The notes below the pieces were generated by a model that worked only from the letters and a program-made list of their open reading frames with translations, did no database searches and was not told where the DNA came from. Below, one piece after another: positions 34,184 to 42,704 of a stretch of 64,000 bases of DNA; position 1 is the first letter of the stretch; each line of letters opens with the position of its first letter. The position numbers and the translations under genes are program-made. Origin of the DNA: DASUDX01 sp036275365 (GTDB lineage: Bacteria > Pseudomonadota > Gammaproteobacteria > Nevskiales > Nevskiaceae); contig DASUDX010000063.1 in the NCBI GenBank assembly GCA_036275365.1, positions 62,001 to 126,000 on the forward strand, given 5' to 3'.

Positions 34184-36808
34184 TCAGCCCGCCAGCAGCA
34201 GCACCACTGACTGCTCCTCCCCCAGCCCAGCGGCCACCTGGAACGCCAGCGCCAGCGCGCGGGCGTCATCCAGCCGCGTCTGCAGATCGACCGCCGCCGC
34301 CAGCTGCCGCTGGGCGGTCTGGGTCTCGGCATCCCCCACCGCGACATAGCGCACCCGCCCGCTGGCGCGCAGCCAGGCGTGCTCACGGGCGAGCCCGGCC
34401 AGCGCCTCGTCCTCACCGCTGGAAGCGGCGCCGGAGGCCGACTCCGCCAGATACAGGGCGATGCCGCTGTGCTCCAGCGCGGGCTGTATGAAGCCGAGGG
34501 CATCGCTGCGCGAGCCGGTGGCCGCCACCATCGCCGCCGGCAGTGGCAGACCGGCGGCCAGAAACTGCGAGAGCGTCTCCCGCCCGAGCAGCGAGAAGCT
34601 GCCGCGGACCAGGGTGGGATGCGGCATCGGTCCGGCGCTGCGATCGAGCAGCAGATAGGCCTCGCGCGGGGCGGTGAGCCAGTCGCGCAGGGCCGCCTCG
34701 CGGGGGTCGCTGCCCAGCAGCGGCAGGCTGCGTGCCTCGCGCAGCTCGGCGCCCTGCCCCTGCAGCAGCTGAACCTCGCGGGCGTGGAAGGCCAGGGTCT
34801 CGCGGCTGGCGTAGAGGGTACAGGCCAGACCCAGCCGCGCCGCGCTCCAGGCCACCGCCTCGGCATGGGCCAGCGGCTCGGCGCTGGCCACCAGCCGGCG
34901 GCGACCGAGCCGGCGCGCGAGCAGGGCCTGGGCCAGCGCGTTGTCCTTCTCCGGGGGCACCTGGCGCAGATCCTCGCGCTTGAGGAACAGCCGCGCGCCC
35001 CGGTGTCCCTCGGTCCAGTTGCGCAGCTCCATCAGGGCGCTGGGCCGGGCCAGCAGCGGCGACAGCTCGGCCGCCAGCTCGTCATAGAAGTGCGGCTGGC
35101 GACGCAGCGCGTCGCACTCGGAGGCGAAGTCCTGCAGGGCCTCGCGGCCCAGGCGCAGCCCCAGATCGGCGAAGCGGCGGGCCGGCGCCAGCGGCGCCTC
35201 CGGCAGCGCCTGTGTGCCCAGCGGCTCACCGGGGGCGAGCAGACTCCACATCTCGAGGATGCGCGGCCAGTCCTCCAGATCGCGGCCGCTGGCGCGGCGA
35301 CGGAAGGTCAGCGCCTCCTCGCCGAAGGGCTCGCGGCGGTTGGCGGTGTAGTAGACCTCCAGCAGCTTCAGGCGCAGATCCTGTCGTCCCGGCTCGGCCT
35401 GCAGCGAGTGGTGCAGCAGCTCGGCGAGCTCGCTGTAGAAATCCACGGTCTCGCCCAGCTCCCCGGCGACCAGGGCCTCGGCGTCGCGCCGCGCGGGCGC
35501 GGCCGGCCGCACCTCGGCGAGCGTCTCCACCGCAGCGGCGGCCGCCACCGGGGGCGCAGCGGGCGGAGGCAGGACCTCCGCGGGGGGCATCATCGGCTCG
35601 GGAACCGCTGCGGCTCGCGCGCTCCGCCGCGGACGCCGGCGCGCCAGCACCCACAGCAGCCCGGCCAGCAGCAGGGTGCCGAGGATCCAGACCCAGGGCA
35701 GGCCGCGGTCGGCCACCGCTGCGGACCGGCTCGACGGCGCCACCGCAGCCTCCACACCCGGTGGAGCGGCGGCGAGCGGCGCCGGGGTTGGGGCCGTGGC
35801 CGGGATGGTCTGCAGCCGCTCGCTCGGGCGCAGCGACGGCAGGCCCGCACTGGTGAGGCTCGGCAGCGGCGCCGGTGGGTCCACCTCGCCCGTCACCGGT
35901 GCGTCCGCCTCGCCGGTCGCCGGCAGCGCCACCGGGTCGGGTTCCGCCCCAGCCGTGCTGGCACCCTCCCCGGCGAGCTCACTGGCGACCTCACCGGTGC
36001 CGAGCGTCTCCGGCAGCCGCAGCCAGCTGCCCACGATCAGGGCCTCCGGCCGGCCCTCGAACGCCTCCGGATTGAGCCCATAGAGCTGCTCGCGCAGCGG
36101 CGCCTGGGGCGCGCAGCCGTACAGCGCGCGCAGGCGGTAGGCGATGCGGCTGAGGCTCTCGCCCGGCTCCACCGGACCGTAGCGATGGGTCTCCGGATCG
36201 TAGCGGCGCAGGCGCTCCGGACGCGGCTGCGGGCTGGCGGCCGACCACGGCCGGCAGCCGACCGCACCCGCGGCATCACGATCAGCGGACGCCGCCGCGG
36301 GAACCGGTGGCGCGACCGCCGGCACCGCGGGAAGCGGGGGCTGCGGCGGATCGCTGGCGAGCAGCGCCGGGCCGCGGTCGGGGCGCGCGGGCACCGGCGC
36401 CGGACCCGGCAGATCCAGCAGCAGGGTGTAGTCGCGCGCCACCCGCACGCCACCCTGGCGCACCTCCAGGCGCAGCTGCAGCACCGGCTCGCGCACCGGC
36501 TCGCGCGAGCGCAGCCGGATCACCGGCTGACCCCCGCGGCTGCCGAGCTCGGCAGCGATGCCGGCGGCCTCGCCCTGCTCCGGCGCCAGCACCTCGACGC
36601 GCAGCCCGAGGCCCTCGCTGGCACTGGCCTCGAACACCGGCACCTCGGCCTCCAGCCGCTGCTGCAGGGCCGACCCGAGCGCCAGCTCGCCGAGGCCCAG
36701 CGCCCAGACGGAGAGCGGGGTCATCCACAGCGCCACCGACAGGCCCAGGCACAGACCGCGAGGGGACGGCCGACAGTCGGCGCGGGGCAGGAGGGAGAAG
36801 GCCATCAT
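34184..36808 (-). CDS. fimV: FimV/HubP-type protein with TrpB-like C-terminal domain
   Basis: This 874-residue protein begins with a signal ending 'PLSVWALGLGELALGSALQQ', the standard FimV N-domain start, continuing to 'RVARDYTLLLDLPGP'. A LysM-like peptidoglycan-binding segment follows near residues 210-270 ('GPVEPGESLSRIAYRLR'). A Pro/Ala-rich region leads to a membrane helix at about 370-391 ('LPWVWILGTLLLAGLLWVLA'), then a helical segment ('LRLKLLEVYYTANRREPFGE'). Residues ~545-870 resemble tryptophan synthase beta chain: 'LFLKREDL', 'PEKDNALAQALLARRLG' with the Schiff-base lysine at K621, and 'GPMPHPTLVRGSFSLLGRE'. The catalytic glutamate and phosphate loop are not conserved. FimV/HubP proteins organise cell poles, type IV pili and flagella. 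The start is the ATG pair at 36808/36805. Confidence 0.82.
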   Translation of the reverse strand: MMAFSLLPRADCRPSPRGLCLGLSVALWMTPLSVWALGLGELALGSALQQRLEAEVPVFEASASEGLGLRVEVLAPEQGEAAGIAAELGSRGGQPVIRLRSREPVREPVLQLRLEVRQGGVRVARDYTLLLDLPGPAPVPARPDRGPALLASDPPQPPLPAVPAVAPPVPAAASADRDAAGAVGCRPWSAASPQPRPERLRRYDPETHRYGPVEPGESLSRIAYRLRALYGCAPQAPLREQLYGLNPEAFEGRPEALIVGSWLRLPETLGTGEVASELAGEGASTAGAEPDPVALPATGEADAPVTGEVDPPAPLPSLTSAGLPSLRPSERLQTIPATAPTPAPLAAAPPGVEAAVAPSSRSAAVADRGLPWVWILGTLLLAGLLWVLARRRPRRSARAAAVPEPMMPPAEVLPPPAAPPVAAAAAVETLAEVRPAAPARRDAEALVAGELGETVDFYSELAELLHHSLQAEPGRQDLRLKLLEVYYTANRREPFGEEALTFRRRASGRDLEDWPRILEMWSLLAPGEPLGTQALPEAPLAPARRFADLGLRLGREALQDFASECDALRRQPHFYDELAAELSPLLARPSALMELRNWTEGHRGARLFLKREDLRQVPPEKDNALAQALLARRLGRRRLVASAEPLAHAEAVAWSAARLGLACTLYASRETLAFHAREVQLLQGQGAELREARSLPLLGSDPREAALRDWLTAPREAYLLLDRSAGPMPHPTLVRGSFSLLGRETLSQFLAAGLPLPAAMVAATGSRSDALGFIQPALEHSGIALYLAESASGAASSGEDEALAGLAREHAWLRASGRVRYVAVGDAETQTAQRQLAAAVDLQTRLDDARALALAFQVAAGLGEEQSVVLLLAG

Positions 36809-36996
36809 CAGGTCTGGGGTCAGCACGCACACTCGGTGGGGTCCGTCACGGACCGCGCGGCCGTCCTGGCCAGGTCCGTTTCCAGCGCCCGGACCGGCGG
36901 GGGCACGCAAGCCACGGCCCCCCGCTAGACTAGACAAGCCGCGGCGGCGCGCAAAGGTCGAGACGCCAGCCGGACTCCCGTCAAAACCTCCTGTCT

Positions 36997-37860
36997 ATGT
37001 CTGCCCAACTGATCGACGGCAAGCAGGTCGCCGAACGCGTCCACGCCCAGGTGCGCGAGGCGGTGGTCCGGCGGGCTGCCGCCGGACGGCGCATCCCGAC
37101 CCTGGCCACCGTGCTGGTCGGCGCCCAGCCCGCCTCGGAGCTGTATGTGCGCAACAAGCGGCGCACCTGCGCGGCGCTGGGCATCCAGTCGCTGCCCGTG
37201 CACCTGGCCGCCGAGGTCGGTCAGGACACCCTGCTGCAGACCATCGACCGGCTCAATGCGGACGACAGCGTCGACGGCATCCTGGTGCAGCTGCCGCTGC
37301 CGGCCGGGCTCGACCCCACCGCGGTGATCGAGCGCATCCGGCCGGACAAGGATGTCGATGGGTTCCACCCGTACAACCTGGGTCGCCTGGCCCAGCGCCT
37401 GCCGGTGCTGCGCCCCTGCACGCCCTACGGGGTGATCGAGCTGCTCGCCGCCACCGGGCAGGACCTGCACGGCCTGCGCGCGGTGGTGGTGGGCGCCAGC
37501 AACATCGTCGGCCGGCCGATGGCGCTCGAGCTGCTGCTGGCCGGCTGCACCACCACCGTCTGCCACCGCTTCACCCGCGACCTCGGCGAGGAAGTGGCGC
37601 GCGCCGACATCGTCATCGCCGCCGCTGGCAAGCCGGGCCTGGTGCGCGGCGAGTGGATCCGCAAGGGGGCGACGGTGATCGATGTCGGCATCAACCGTCT
37701 GCCGGATGGCCGGCTGTGCGGCGATGTGGACTTCGAGACCGCCCGCGAGCGCGCCGCCTGGATCACCCCGGTGCCCGGCGGGGTCGGGCCGATGACCGTG
37801 GCCATGCTCATGCACAACACCCTGCTCGCCTGCGAGCGCCGCGAGGCGGCTCAGTCGTAG
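36997..37860 (+). CDS. folD: Methylenetetrahydrofolate dehydrogenase/cyclohydrolase
   Basis: This 287-residue bifunctional cytoplasmic enzyme converts 5,10-methylene-THF to 10-formyl-THF. The family signatures are present: 'TVLVGAQPASELYVRNKRRT' containing the catalytic YxxxK, 'GILVQLPLPAGLD', 'PDKDVDGFHPYNLGRLAQR', 'PCTPYGVIELL', the NADP site 'VVVGASNIVGRPMALELLLA' and the C-terminal 'ITPVPGGVGPMTVAMLMHNT'. Length is standard. It stands alone on the plus strand, divergent from fimV across 188 bp that hold no gene, and overlaps the EpsL gene tail to tail by ten bases. Confidence 0.97.
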   Translation: MSAQLIDGKQVAERVHAQVREAVVRRAAAGRRIPTLATVLVGAQPASELYVRNKRRTCAALGIQSLPVHLAAEVGQDTLLQTIDRLNADDSVDGILVQLPLPAGLDPTAVIERIRPDKDVDGFHPYNLGRLAQRLPVLRPCTPYGVIELLAATGQDLHGLRAVVVGASNIVGRPMALELLLAGCTTTVCHRFTRDLGEEVARADIVIAAAGKPGLVRGEWIRKGATVIDVGINRLPDGRLCGDVDFETARERAAWITPVPGGVGPMTVAMLMHNTLLACERREAAQS

Positions 37861-39029
37861 CGCGCCTCGAGGTCGAGGTAGAGGCGGACATCCTCGAAGG
37901 AGCGCAGCGCGCGGTTGGAGTCGCGCTGTTCGTAGAGCAGGCCCGGGGTCAGGGTGAAGCCGGTCAGCGGCCGCCAGTCGAGCTTCAGATCCGCCTGCTG
38001 GATGCGGTCCTCGCGGCCGCCATCGGCGCTGGCGGTGCCGCCCTCGTAGGCGGCCTCGCGCCACTCATAGCGGCCAAACAGCCCGATCTTGCTCATCGCC
38101 TGCCAGTTCAGCCCCAGACCCAGCCCGGTTTCCTCGACATAGTTGGCGTCGATCTCCTCCACGCTCTCCACCCGGCGGAACAGCTCGGCGGTGAGCCGGG
38201 TCTTGCCGGACACGGTGCGCTGGTAGGCGAGGCGACCGGTCAGGCCGCTGAAATCGTCCTCGCCGCCGTCGTTGTCGCGGAAGGTCTGGCCGATCTCGCC
38301 GCTCAGGCGTGACAGCCCGCTGGGCCGCCAGTCGCTGGTCAGATTCAGACCGATCTGCTCGTACTCGCGGGTGACCCCGTTGCCGGCCTGGCGCGCCGGG
38401 TAGCGGCCCACCGCCAGATCCAGCGCCAGCCCCGCGCTGGCCACCGGCTCGCCGGTATAGAGGGCCTCCAGGCGCAGGCTGTTCTCGTCGAGATCGGAGA
38501 AGCGCGAGCGCAGCAGGCTGTTGCGGCTCTGGCGATTCTCCACCTGGGCGCGGAAGCCGTAGCGCGGGGTCACCGCCAGCCGCGCCGCGGCCTCGAGGCG
38601 ACGCTCCTCGACGAAGCCGAGCGCCCGGTCCTCGCGCTCGTTGAAGGACTGGATGCGCTTCTCCTGGTCCAGCCGCAGCTCGCCATCGAGCGCGCGCCCG
38701 GCCTGCCAGTCGAGACCGGCCTGCAGCTCGTGCCCGGAGTGATCGAGCTGGGGGTTGCGCTGATAGCGCTGGCGGCGCGCCTCGGCGCCCACAAAGGCCC
38801 GCTGCAGGCCCCAGCTGTACTGCAGGGCCGCGCCCACGCCCAGCACCTGCAGGCGGTCGCCGCGTTCCGGATCGCCGGTGAGCTGCTCGGCCTGGGCCTC
38901 GGATTCGAGCCGGAACAGATTGGAGTCGTGCTCGACGCGGTAGCGCAGGAAGGGCTCGCCCTCCAGAGTGCCGGCCAGCCCGGCGACCGGCAGCAGCAGG
39001 CAGAGGGCGGCCAGCGCCTCAGTACGCAT
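37851..39029 (-). CDS. EpsL-type outer membrane beta-barrel protein
   Basis: This 392-residue protein has a signal 'MRTEALAALCLLLPVAGLAG', then repeated alternating-hydrophobicity strands typical of an outer membrane barrel ('FLRYRVEHDSNLFRL', 'QRAFVGAEARRQRYQRNPQL', 'LTGRLAYQRTVSGKTRLTAE', 'IGLFGRYEWREAAYEGG') and a C-terminal aromatic-charged strand 'VRLYLDLEARYD'. It matches the EpsL family found in betaproteobacterial and gammaproteobacterial exopolysaccharide loci. It is thought to act in polymer export or biofilm formation. It overlaps the end of the initiating transferase gene by 11 bp on the same strand, so the pair forms the first operon of the polysaccharide locus. Confidence 0.8.
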   Translation of the reverse strand: MRTEALAALCLLLPVAGLAGTLEGEPFLRYRVEHDSNLFRLESEAQAEQLTGDPERGDRLQVLGVGAALQYSWGLQRAFVGAEARRQRYQRNPQLDHSGHELQAGLDWQAGRALDGELRLDQEKRIQSFNEREDRALGFVEERRLEAAARLAVTPRYGFRAQVENRQSRNSLLRSRFSDLDENSLRLEALYTGEPVASAGLALDLAVGRYPARQAGNGVTREYEQIGLNLTSDWRPSGLSRLSGEIGQTFRDNDGGEDDFSGLTGRLAYQRTVSGKTRLTAELFRRVESVEEIDANYVEETGLGLGLNWQAMSKIGLFGRYEWREAAYEGGTASADGGREDRIQQADLKLDWRPLTGFTLTPGLLYEQRDSNRALRSFEDVRLYLDLEARYD

Positions 39030-40452
39030 TCTCGTCGCGGAAGATCATCAGCACGGTCATGAAGATGATCTTGATGTCGAGCATCGGCGACCAGTTGCGG
39101 ATGTACTCGAGGTCGTAGCGGATGCGCTCTTCCATGCGCTCCAGATTGGCGGTCTCGCCGCGCAGGCCGTTGACCTGGGCCCAGCCGGTGAGCCCCGGCT
39201 TGACCTTGTGGCGGGCCATGTAGCGCTTGACCTCCTTGCGGTACTGCTCGTTGTGCGCCACCGAGTGCGGACGCGGCCCCACCACGCTCATGTCGCCCTT
39301 GAGCACATTGAGGAACTGCGGCAGCTCGTCGATCGAGGTACGGCGGATGAAGCGACCGACCGGGGTCACCCGTGGATCGTCCTTGGTGGCCTGCTGCTGC
39401 TGGCGCTGGGCGTCATCGCCCACATACATGCTGCGGAACTTGTAGACCCAGAACCGCTGGCCGCCGAGGCCGTAGCGCTTCTGCTTGAAGAACACCGGAC
39501 CCGGCGAGGTGAGCTTGACCGCCGCCGCCACCAGCAGCAGCAGGGGCGACAGCGCGATCAGCACGCCCAGCGAGAAGGCGAAATCGAACAGCTGCTTGAG
39601 AATCCCGTCAGCCCCGTAGAAAGGCGTCTCGCTGACCTGCAGGACCGGGATGCCCTCGATCTCCTGCACGGTCGCCTCGAGCAGATTGAAGATCAGGAAA
39701 TCCGGCACGTAGTAGACCGAGGCGGTGGTGTCGCCCAGCTCGTCCATCACCACCGCCGCGCGCTTGCCGCCATCGTCCGGCAGCACCACGAACACCACCT
39801 CGATATCGTGATCGCGCACGTACTGGGCGACATTGCGCGCCTTGCCCAGATAGGGCGTGTCCTCCATCGGCCCGCCGATGCGATCGACATCGCGGTCGTC
39901 GAAGAAGCCGACCAGCCGGTAGTTCTCCGAGCGGGCGAGATTGCGGGCCAGCTGGCGGGCGGTCTCGTTGGCGAACACCACCACCGCACTGCGGCGGGCC
40001 GAGACCGTGGGCAGGAAGCGGCGCAGGAACAGCATCACCAGCGCGTGGATCAGCCACAGCAGCACCGGCGTGCTGAGGAACCACAGGATCAGCACCCGCC
40101 GCGAGAAGTACTCGGAGAACTTGGTCAGATAGGCGAGGAACAGGAAGGTGCCGACCAGCCCCAGCCAGGACCAGAAGATGGCATTGCCGATCGAGCCCGG
40201 GCGGCCGGGATTCCAGGGGATGGTCAGGTCGAAGCGGCGCAGCACCAGATAGCTCAGCGCGGCCGAGAGCATCGCCAGCACCTGGTAGGGCAGGCTCTGG
40301 CCCACGCCGTGGAAGTGGGCGAGGACCATCAGATTGCCGGTGACGACGCTGGCGTAGATCACCCCCTGCACGAGGGTGGCGGTGCCTTGGTTGGAGCGGT
40401 TCAACGTCGACTCGGCGGCAGGTGGGGGAAGGCCGACAGCTGAGGCTCTCAT
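39019..40452 (-). CDS. Undecaprenyl-phosphate hexose-1-phosphate transferase (initiating transferase)
   Basis: This 477-residue PHPT-family membrane enzyme loads the first sugar phosphate onto undecaprenyl phosphate. Four N-terminal helices are followed by a CoA-binding-like domain ('SAVVVFANETARQLARNLAR', 'LVGFFDDRD'). A fifth hydrophobic segment then precedes the catalytic domain: 'LVAAAVKLTSPGPVFFKQKR', 'YGLGGQRFWVYKFRSMYVGD', 'RVTPVGRFIRRTSIDELPQF' and 'LNVLKGDMSVVGPRPH'. The order is that of WcaJ/EpsB-type glucose-1-phosphate transferases. The sugar is inferred from the family, not proven. The ATG at 40452 lies back to back with the flippase gene, 78 bp apart. Confidence 0.92.
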   Translation of the reverse strand: MRASAVGLPPPAAESTLNRSNQGTATLVQGVIYASVVTGNLMVLAHFHGVGQSLPYQVLAMLSAALSYLVLRRFDLTIPWNPGRPGSIGNAIFWSWLGLVGTFLFLAYLTKFSEYFSRRVLILWFLSTPVLLWLIHALVMLFLRRFLPTVSARRSAVVVFANETARQLARNLARSENYRLVGFFDDRDVDRIGGPMEDTPYLGKARNVAQYVRDHDIEVVFVVLPDDGGKRAAVVMDELGDTTASVYYVPDFLIFNLLEATVQEIEGIPVLQVSETPFYGADGILKQLFDFAFSLGVLIALSPLLLLVAAAVKLTSPGPVFFKQKRYGLGGQRFWVYKFRSMYVGDDAQRQQQQATKDDPRVTPVGRFIRRTSIDELPQFLNVLKGDMSVVGPRPHSVAHNEQYRKEVKRYMARHKVKPGLTGWAQVNGLRGETANLERMEERIRYDLEYIRNWSPMLDIKIIFMTVLMIFRDENAY

Positions 40453-40530
40453 CAGCCTTGCGATAGTCTACACAGGCCTCGCGACTTTCCGAGTTGACGG
40501 ATTTCACCCAGTGCCCGTGGCGCCGCCCCG

Positions 40531-41805
40531 ATGATCCGCCGACTGCTTCCCGGCTCCCTGCTGCGCAGGTTCAGCAGCGCGGTGGTCGACCAGGCGGTGC
40601 TCTCGGCGGCCAATTTCGTGGTCGGCCTGCTGCTGATCCGCATGGCCGAGGACAGCGCCTACGGCTACTACGTGCTGGTGCAATCGGCGATTGCCCTGCT
40701 GGTCTCCGCCCAGGGCGCCTGGATCCTCACCCCGCTGGCGCTGGTGGCGCCCAAGCAGGGCGACGCCCGTCGCGATGCCATGGTCGGCCGGGTCTACCGG
40801 GACGGCCAGCGCAGCCTGCGCGGGCTGGTTGGCCTCGGCCTGCTGCTGCCACCCGCCGGCCTGCTGCTGGGCGCCTGGGAGCTGCCACTGGCCCTGCTGC
40901 TGGCGGCCGGCCTGCTCGCCGGCTGGACCGCCCTGCTGCGCGAGTACCTGCGCGGGGTGCTGTACATCCACGGCCGTGCCGGCGAGGTGCTGCAGACCGA
41001 TCTGCTCTACGCCGGCCTGCTGGTGGGCGGCGTGCTGCTGGCGGTGTGGCTGCCGGGCCCGAGCGAGGTCTGGGCGGTGCTGGCGGTGGCCCTGGCCGGG
41101 GCCAGCTTCGGCTGGCGGGCCGACCGTCTGCTGGCCCGCGACCCGGGCTGGCATCCGGCACCGGTGGGCGATCCGGTCTGGCGCCAGCTCGCGCCCCTGG
41201 GCTCCTGGGCGGCGGCCGGGGCGGCGATCTACTGGCTCTATGCCCAGGGCTACAACTACCTGCTGGCGCTGCGCTTCGATGTCGAGGCGGTGGCCGCGGT
41301 CAATGCGGTGCGCCTGCTGCTGATGCCCACCTGGGTGCTCACGGTGGGCATCCGCGGCCTGCTCACCCCGAGCGCGGCGCGCTGGCTGCAGGAGAGCGGG
41401 CTGGATGCCCTGCTGCGGCGGCTGACCCGCTTCATCCTGGCGCTGGCCGTGCTGGATCTGCTCTACATCGGCCTGGTCTGGATCTTCCGCGACTGGCTCA
41501 CCGTGCAGGTGCTGCGCACCCAGATCGAGGACCTCGATCGCCTGCTGCTGGCCTGGGCCCTGGTGACCCTGATCGCCCTGGTGCGTGACCTCTACCAATC
41601 GGCCCTGCTGGCGCTGGAGCAGCTGAAGCGGATGGCCTGGATCAGCGTGGCGGGATCGCTCAGCGCCCTGGCGGCGATGGGGGCGCTCGCCGGCCCGATG
41701 GGTCCGGTGGGGGTGGTGCTCGGCATGGCGGTGGGCGAGCTGCTCAGCCTGATCGCCGGCCAGGCCCTGATCCTGCGGGCCCGGCGCCAGCTCGCTCAGC
41801 GCTGA
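40531..41805 (+). CDS. Lipid-linked oligosaccharide flippase-like protein (Wzx type), first copy
   Basis: This 424-residue membrane protein has about twelve predicted helices ('AVLSAANFVVGLLLIRMAED', 'SAIALLVSAQGAWILTPLAL', 'GPVGVVLGMAVGELLSLIAG'). The start 'FSSAVVDQAVLSAANFVVGL' is typical of the polysaccharide-transport MOP superfamily. It would move the undecaprenyl-linked repeat across the inner membrane. A second flippase lies at 45983-47428, so either this is a dedicated exporter of a different substrate or one copy is redundant. The gene is divergent from the initiating transferase and tail-to-tail with a glycosyltransferase gene, overlapping by ten bases. Confidence 0.8.
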   Translation: MIRRLLPGSLLRRFSSAVVDQAVLSAANFVVGLLLIRMAEDSAYGYYVLVQSAIALLVSAQGAWILTPLALVAPKQGDARRDAMVGRVYRDGQRSLRGLVGLGLLLPPAGLLLGAWELPLALLLAAGLLAGWTALLREYLRGVLYIHGRAGEVLQTDLLYAGLLVGGVLLAVWLPGPSEVWAVLAVALAGASFGWRADRLLARDPGWHPAPVGDPVWRQLAPLGSWAAAGAAIYWLYAQGYNYLLALRFDVEAVAAVNAVRLLLMPTWVLTVGIRGLLTPSAARWLQESGLDALLRRLTRFILALAVLDLLYIGLVWIFRDWLTVQVLRTQIEDLDRLLLAWALVTLIALVRDLYQSALLALEQLKRMAWISVAGSLSALAAMGALAGPMGPVGVVLGMAVGELLSLIAGQALILRARRQLAQR

Positions 41806-41808
41806 GCG
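41793..41808. terminator. 16-bp palindrome across two overlapping stops
   Basis: CGCTCAGC followed by GCTGAGCG is a perfect palindrome, able to fold as a 6-bp stem with a four-base loop on either strand. It contains both stop codons of the convergent flippase and glycosyltransferase genes (TGA at 41803-41805 and the complement of TCA at 41796-41798). No T-run follows. Confidence 0.4.
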
Positions 41809-42704
41809 CGGCCGAACTGGCGGCGCAGGAAGCCGGGCAGGCGCCGCAGCCGCTCGAGCTGCCAGCGCCGCAGCTCGCGGCGCAGCGCCACATCCTCGAA
41901 CTGCGGCTGGCGGGTCAGCGCGGCCCGGGTATAGGCGTAGAGCATCAGCAGCCCGCCGATCACCCGGGGCTTCTCGGCCATGCGGAACACCCCGGAGGCC
42001 AGCGCATAGAGCGGGTGGTAGCCAACGAACCACAGCGCCCGGCCGAGGCGCTTGCGCCCCTCGTAGATGCTTTTCTCCGAGGACCCCATCAGGCGGTGGT
42101 GGTAGATGCGCGCCTGCGGATGGTGAAAGCTCAGCGTGCGCCAGCCGTGCAGACGGCAGCGGTGCATGTCGATGCCATCCCAGAGCGGGGTCTGGGTGAA
42201 GCCGCCGATCGCCTCGAAGGCCTCGCGCTTGTAGAGCTTGAACTGGCCGGCCACCTGCTCGTCGATCATGAACTCCTCGACCTCGCGCCCTCCCTCCGGG
42301 CGGAACACCTTGCCGGACACCGCGGCCAGGTCCGGCTCGGCGGCCAGCCGCGCCAGCATGATTTCCAGATAGCGCGGGGGAATCGACAGATCGCCATCCA
42401 GCTTGGCGAGGTAGCGGTAGTCCCGGCTCTGCAGCTGGGCCCGCCCCTCGTCGAAGGCGGCGATCACCCCGGCGCCGACCTGGCGCCGGCCGCGATCGGC
42501 GCGGCGGATCACGCGGATCCAGGGATGGTGCGCGGCGTAGGCCTCGATGATCGCGCGGGTGTCGTCGCGCGAGCCGTCGTCGACGAACAGCCATTCGCAG
42601 GGCCGCACGGTCTGCGCCACCATCGAGTCCAGAATCCGCCGCACATAGGCCGCCTCGTCGCGCACCGGCGAGACGATGGCCAGCGGCACGGTCGGCACAG
42701 TCAC
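41796..42704 (-). CDS. Family 2 glycosyltransferase
   Basis: This 302-residue inverting transferase has a GT-A fold: 'LAIVSPVRDEAAYVRRILDS', 'PCEWLFVDDGSRDDTRAIIE', the metal-site region 'YRYLAKLDGDLSIPPRYLEI' with DGD in place of DxD, and 'AIGGFTQTPLWDGIDMHRCR' as the acceptor-side loop. The C-terminus is basic and amphipathic, suggesting membrane association. The start is a GTG at 42704, whose GTGA overlaps the stop of the preceding glycosyltransferase gene, so translation is coupled. It should add one sugar of the repeat unit; donor unknown. Confidence 0.85.
   Translation of the reverse strand: MTVPTVPLAIVSPVRDEAAYVRRILDSMVAQTVRPCEWLFVDDGSRDDTRAIIEAYAAHHPWIRVIRRADRGRRQVGAGVIAAFDEGRAQLQSRDYRYLAKLDGDLSIPPRYLEIMLARLAAEPDLAAVSGKVFRPEGGREVEEFMIDEQVAGQFKLYKREAFEAIGGFTQTPLWDGIDMHRCRLHGWRTLSFHHPQARIYHHRLMGSSEKSIYEGRKRLGRALWFVGYHPLYALASGVFRMAEKPRVIGGLLMLYAYTRAALTRQPQFEDVALRRELRRWQLERLRRLPGFLRRQFGRAQR

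Noticed and set aside
33887..34866. Minus-strand open frames ending in peptides such as 'GTRTPNLLIKSQLLYH' and 'GDRRGSNPRQPESQSGTL'.
   Set aside because: These are the familiar false proteins read from the antisense strands of tRNA-Lys and tRNA-His.
36809..36937. An N-terminal extension of FimV by 43 residues.
   Set aside because: The added sequence is Gly/Ala/Pro/Arg-rich and lies before a normal signal peptide, so the ATG at 36808 is more likely.
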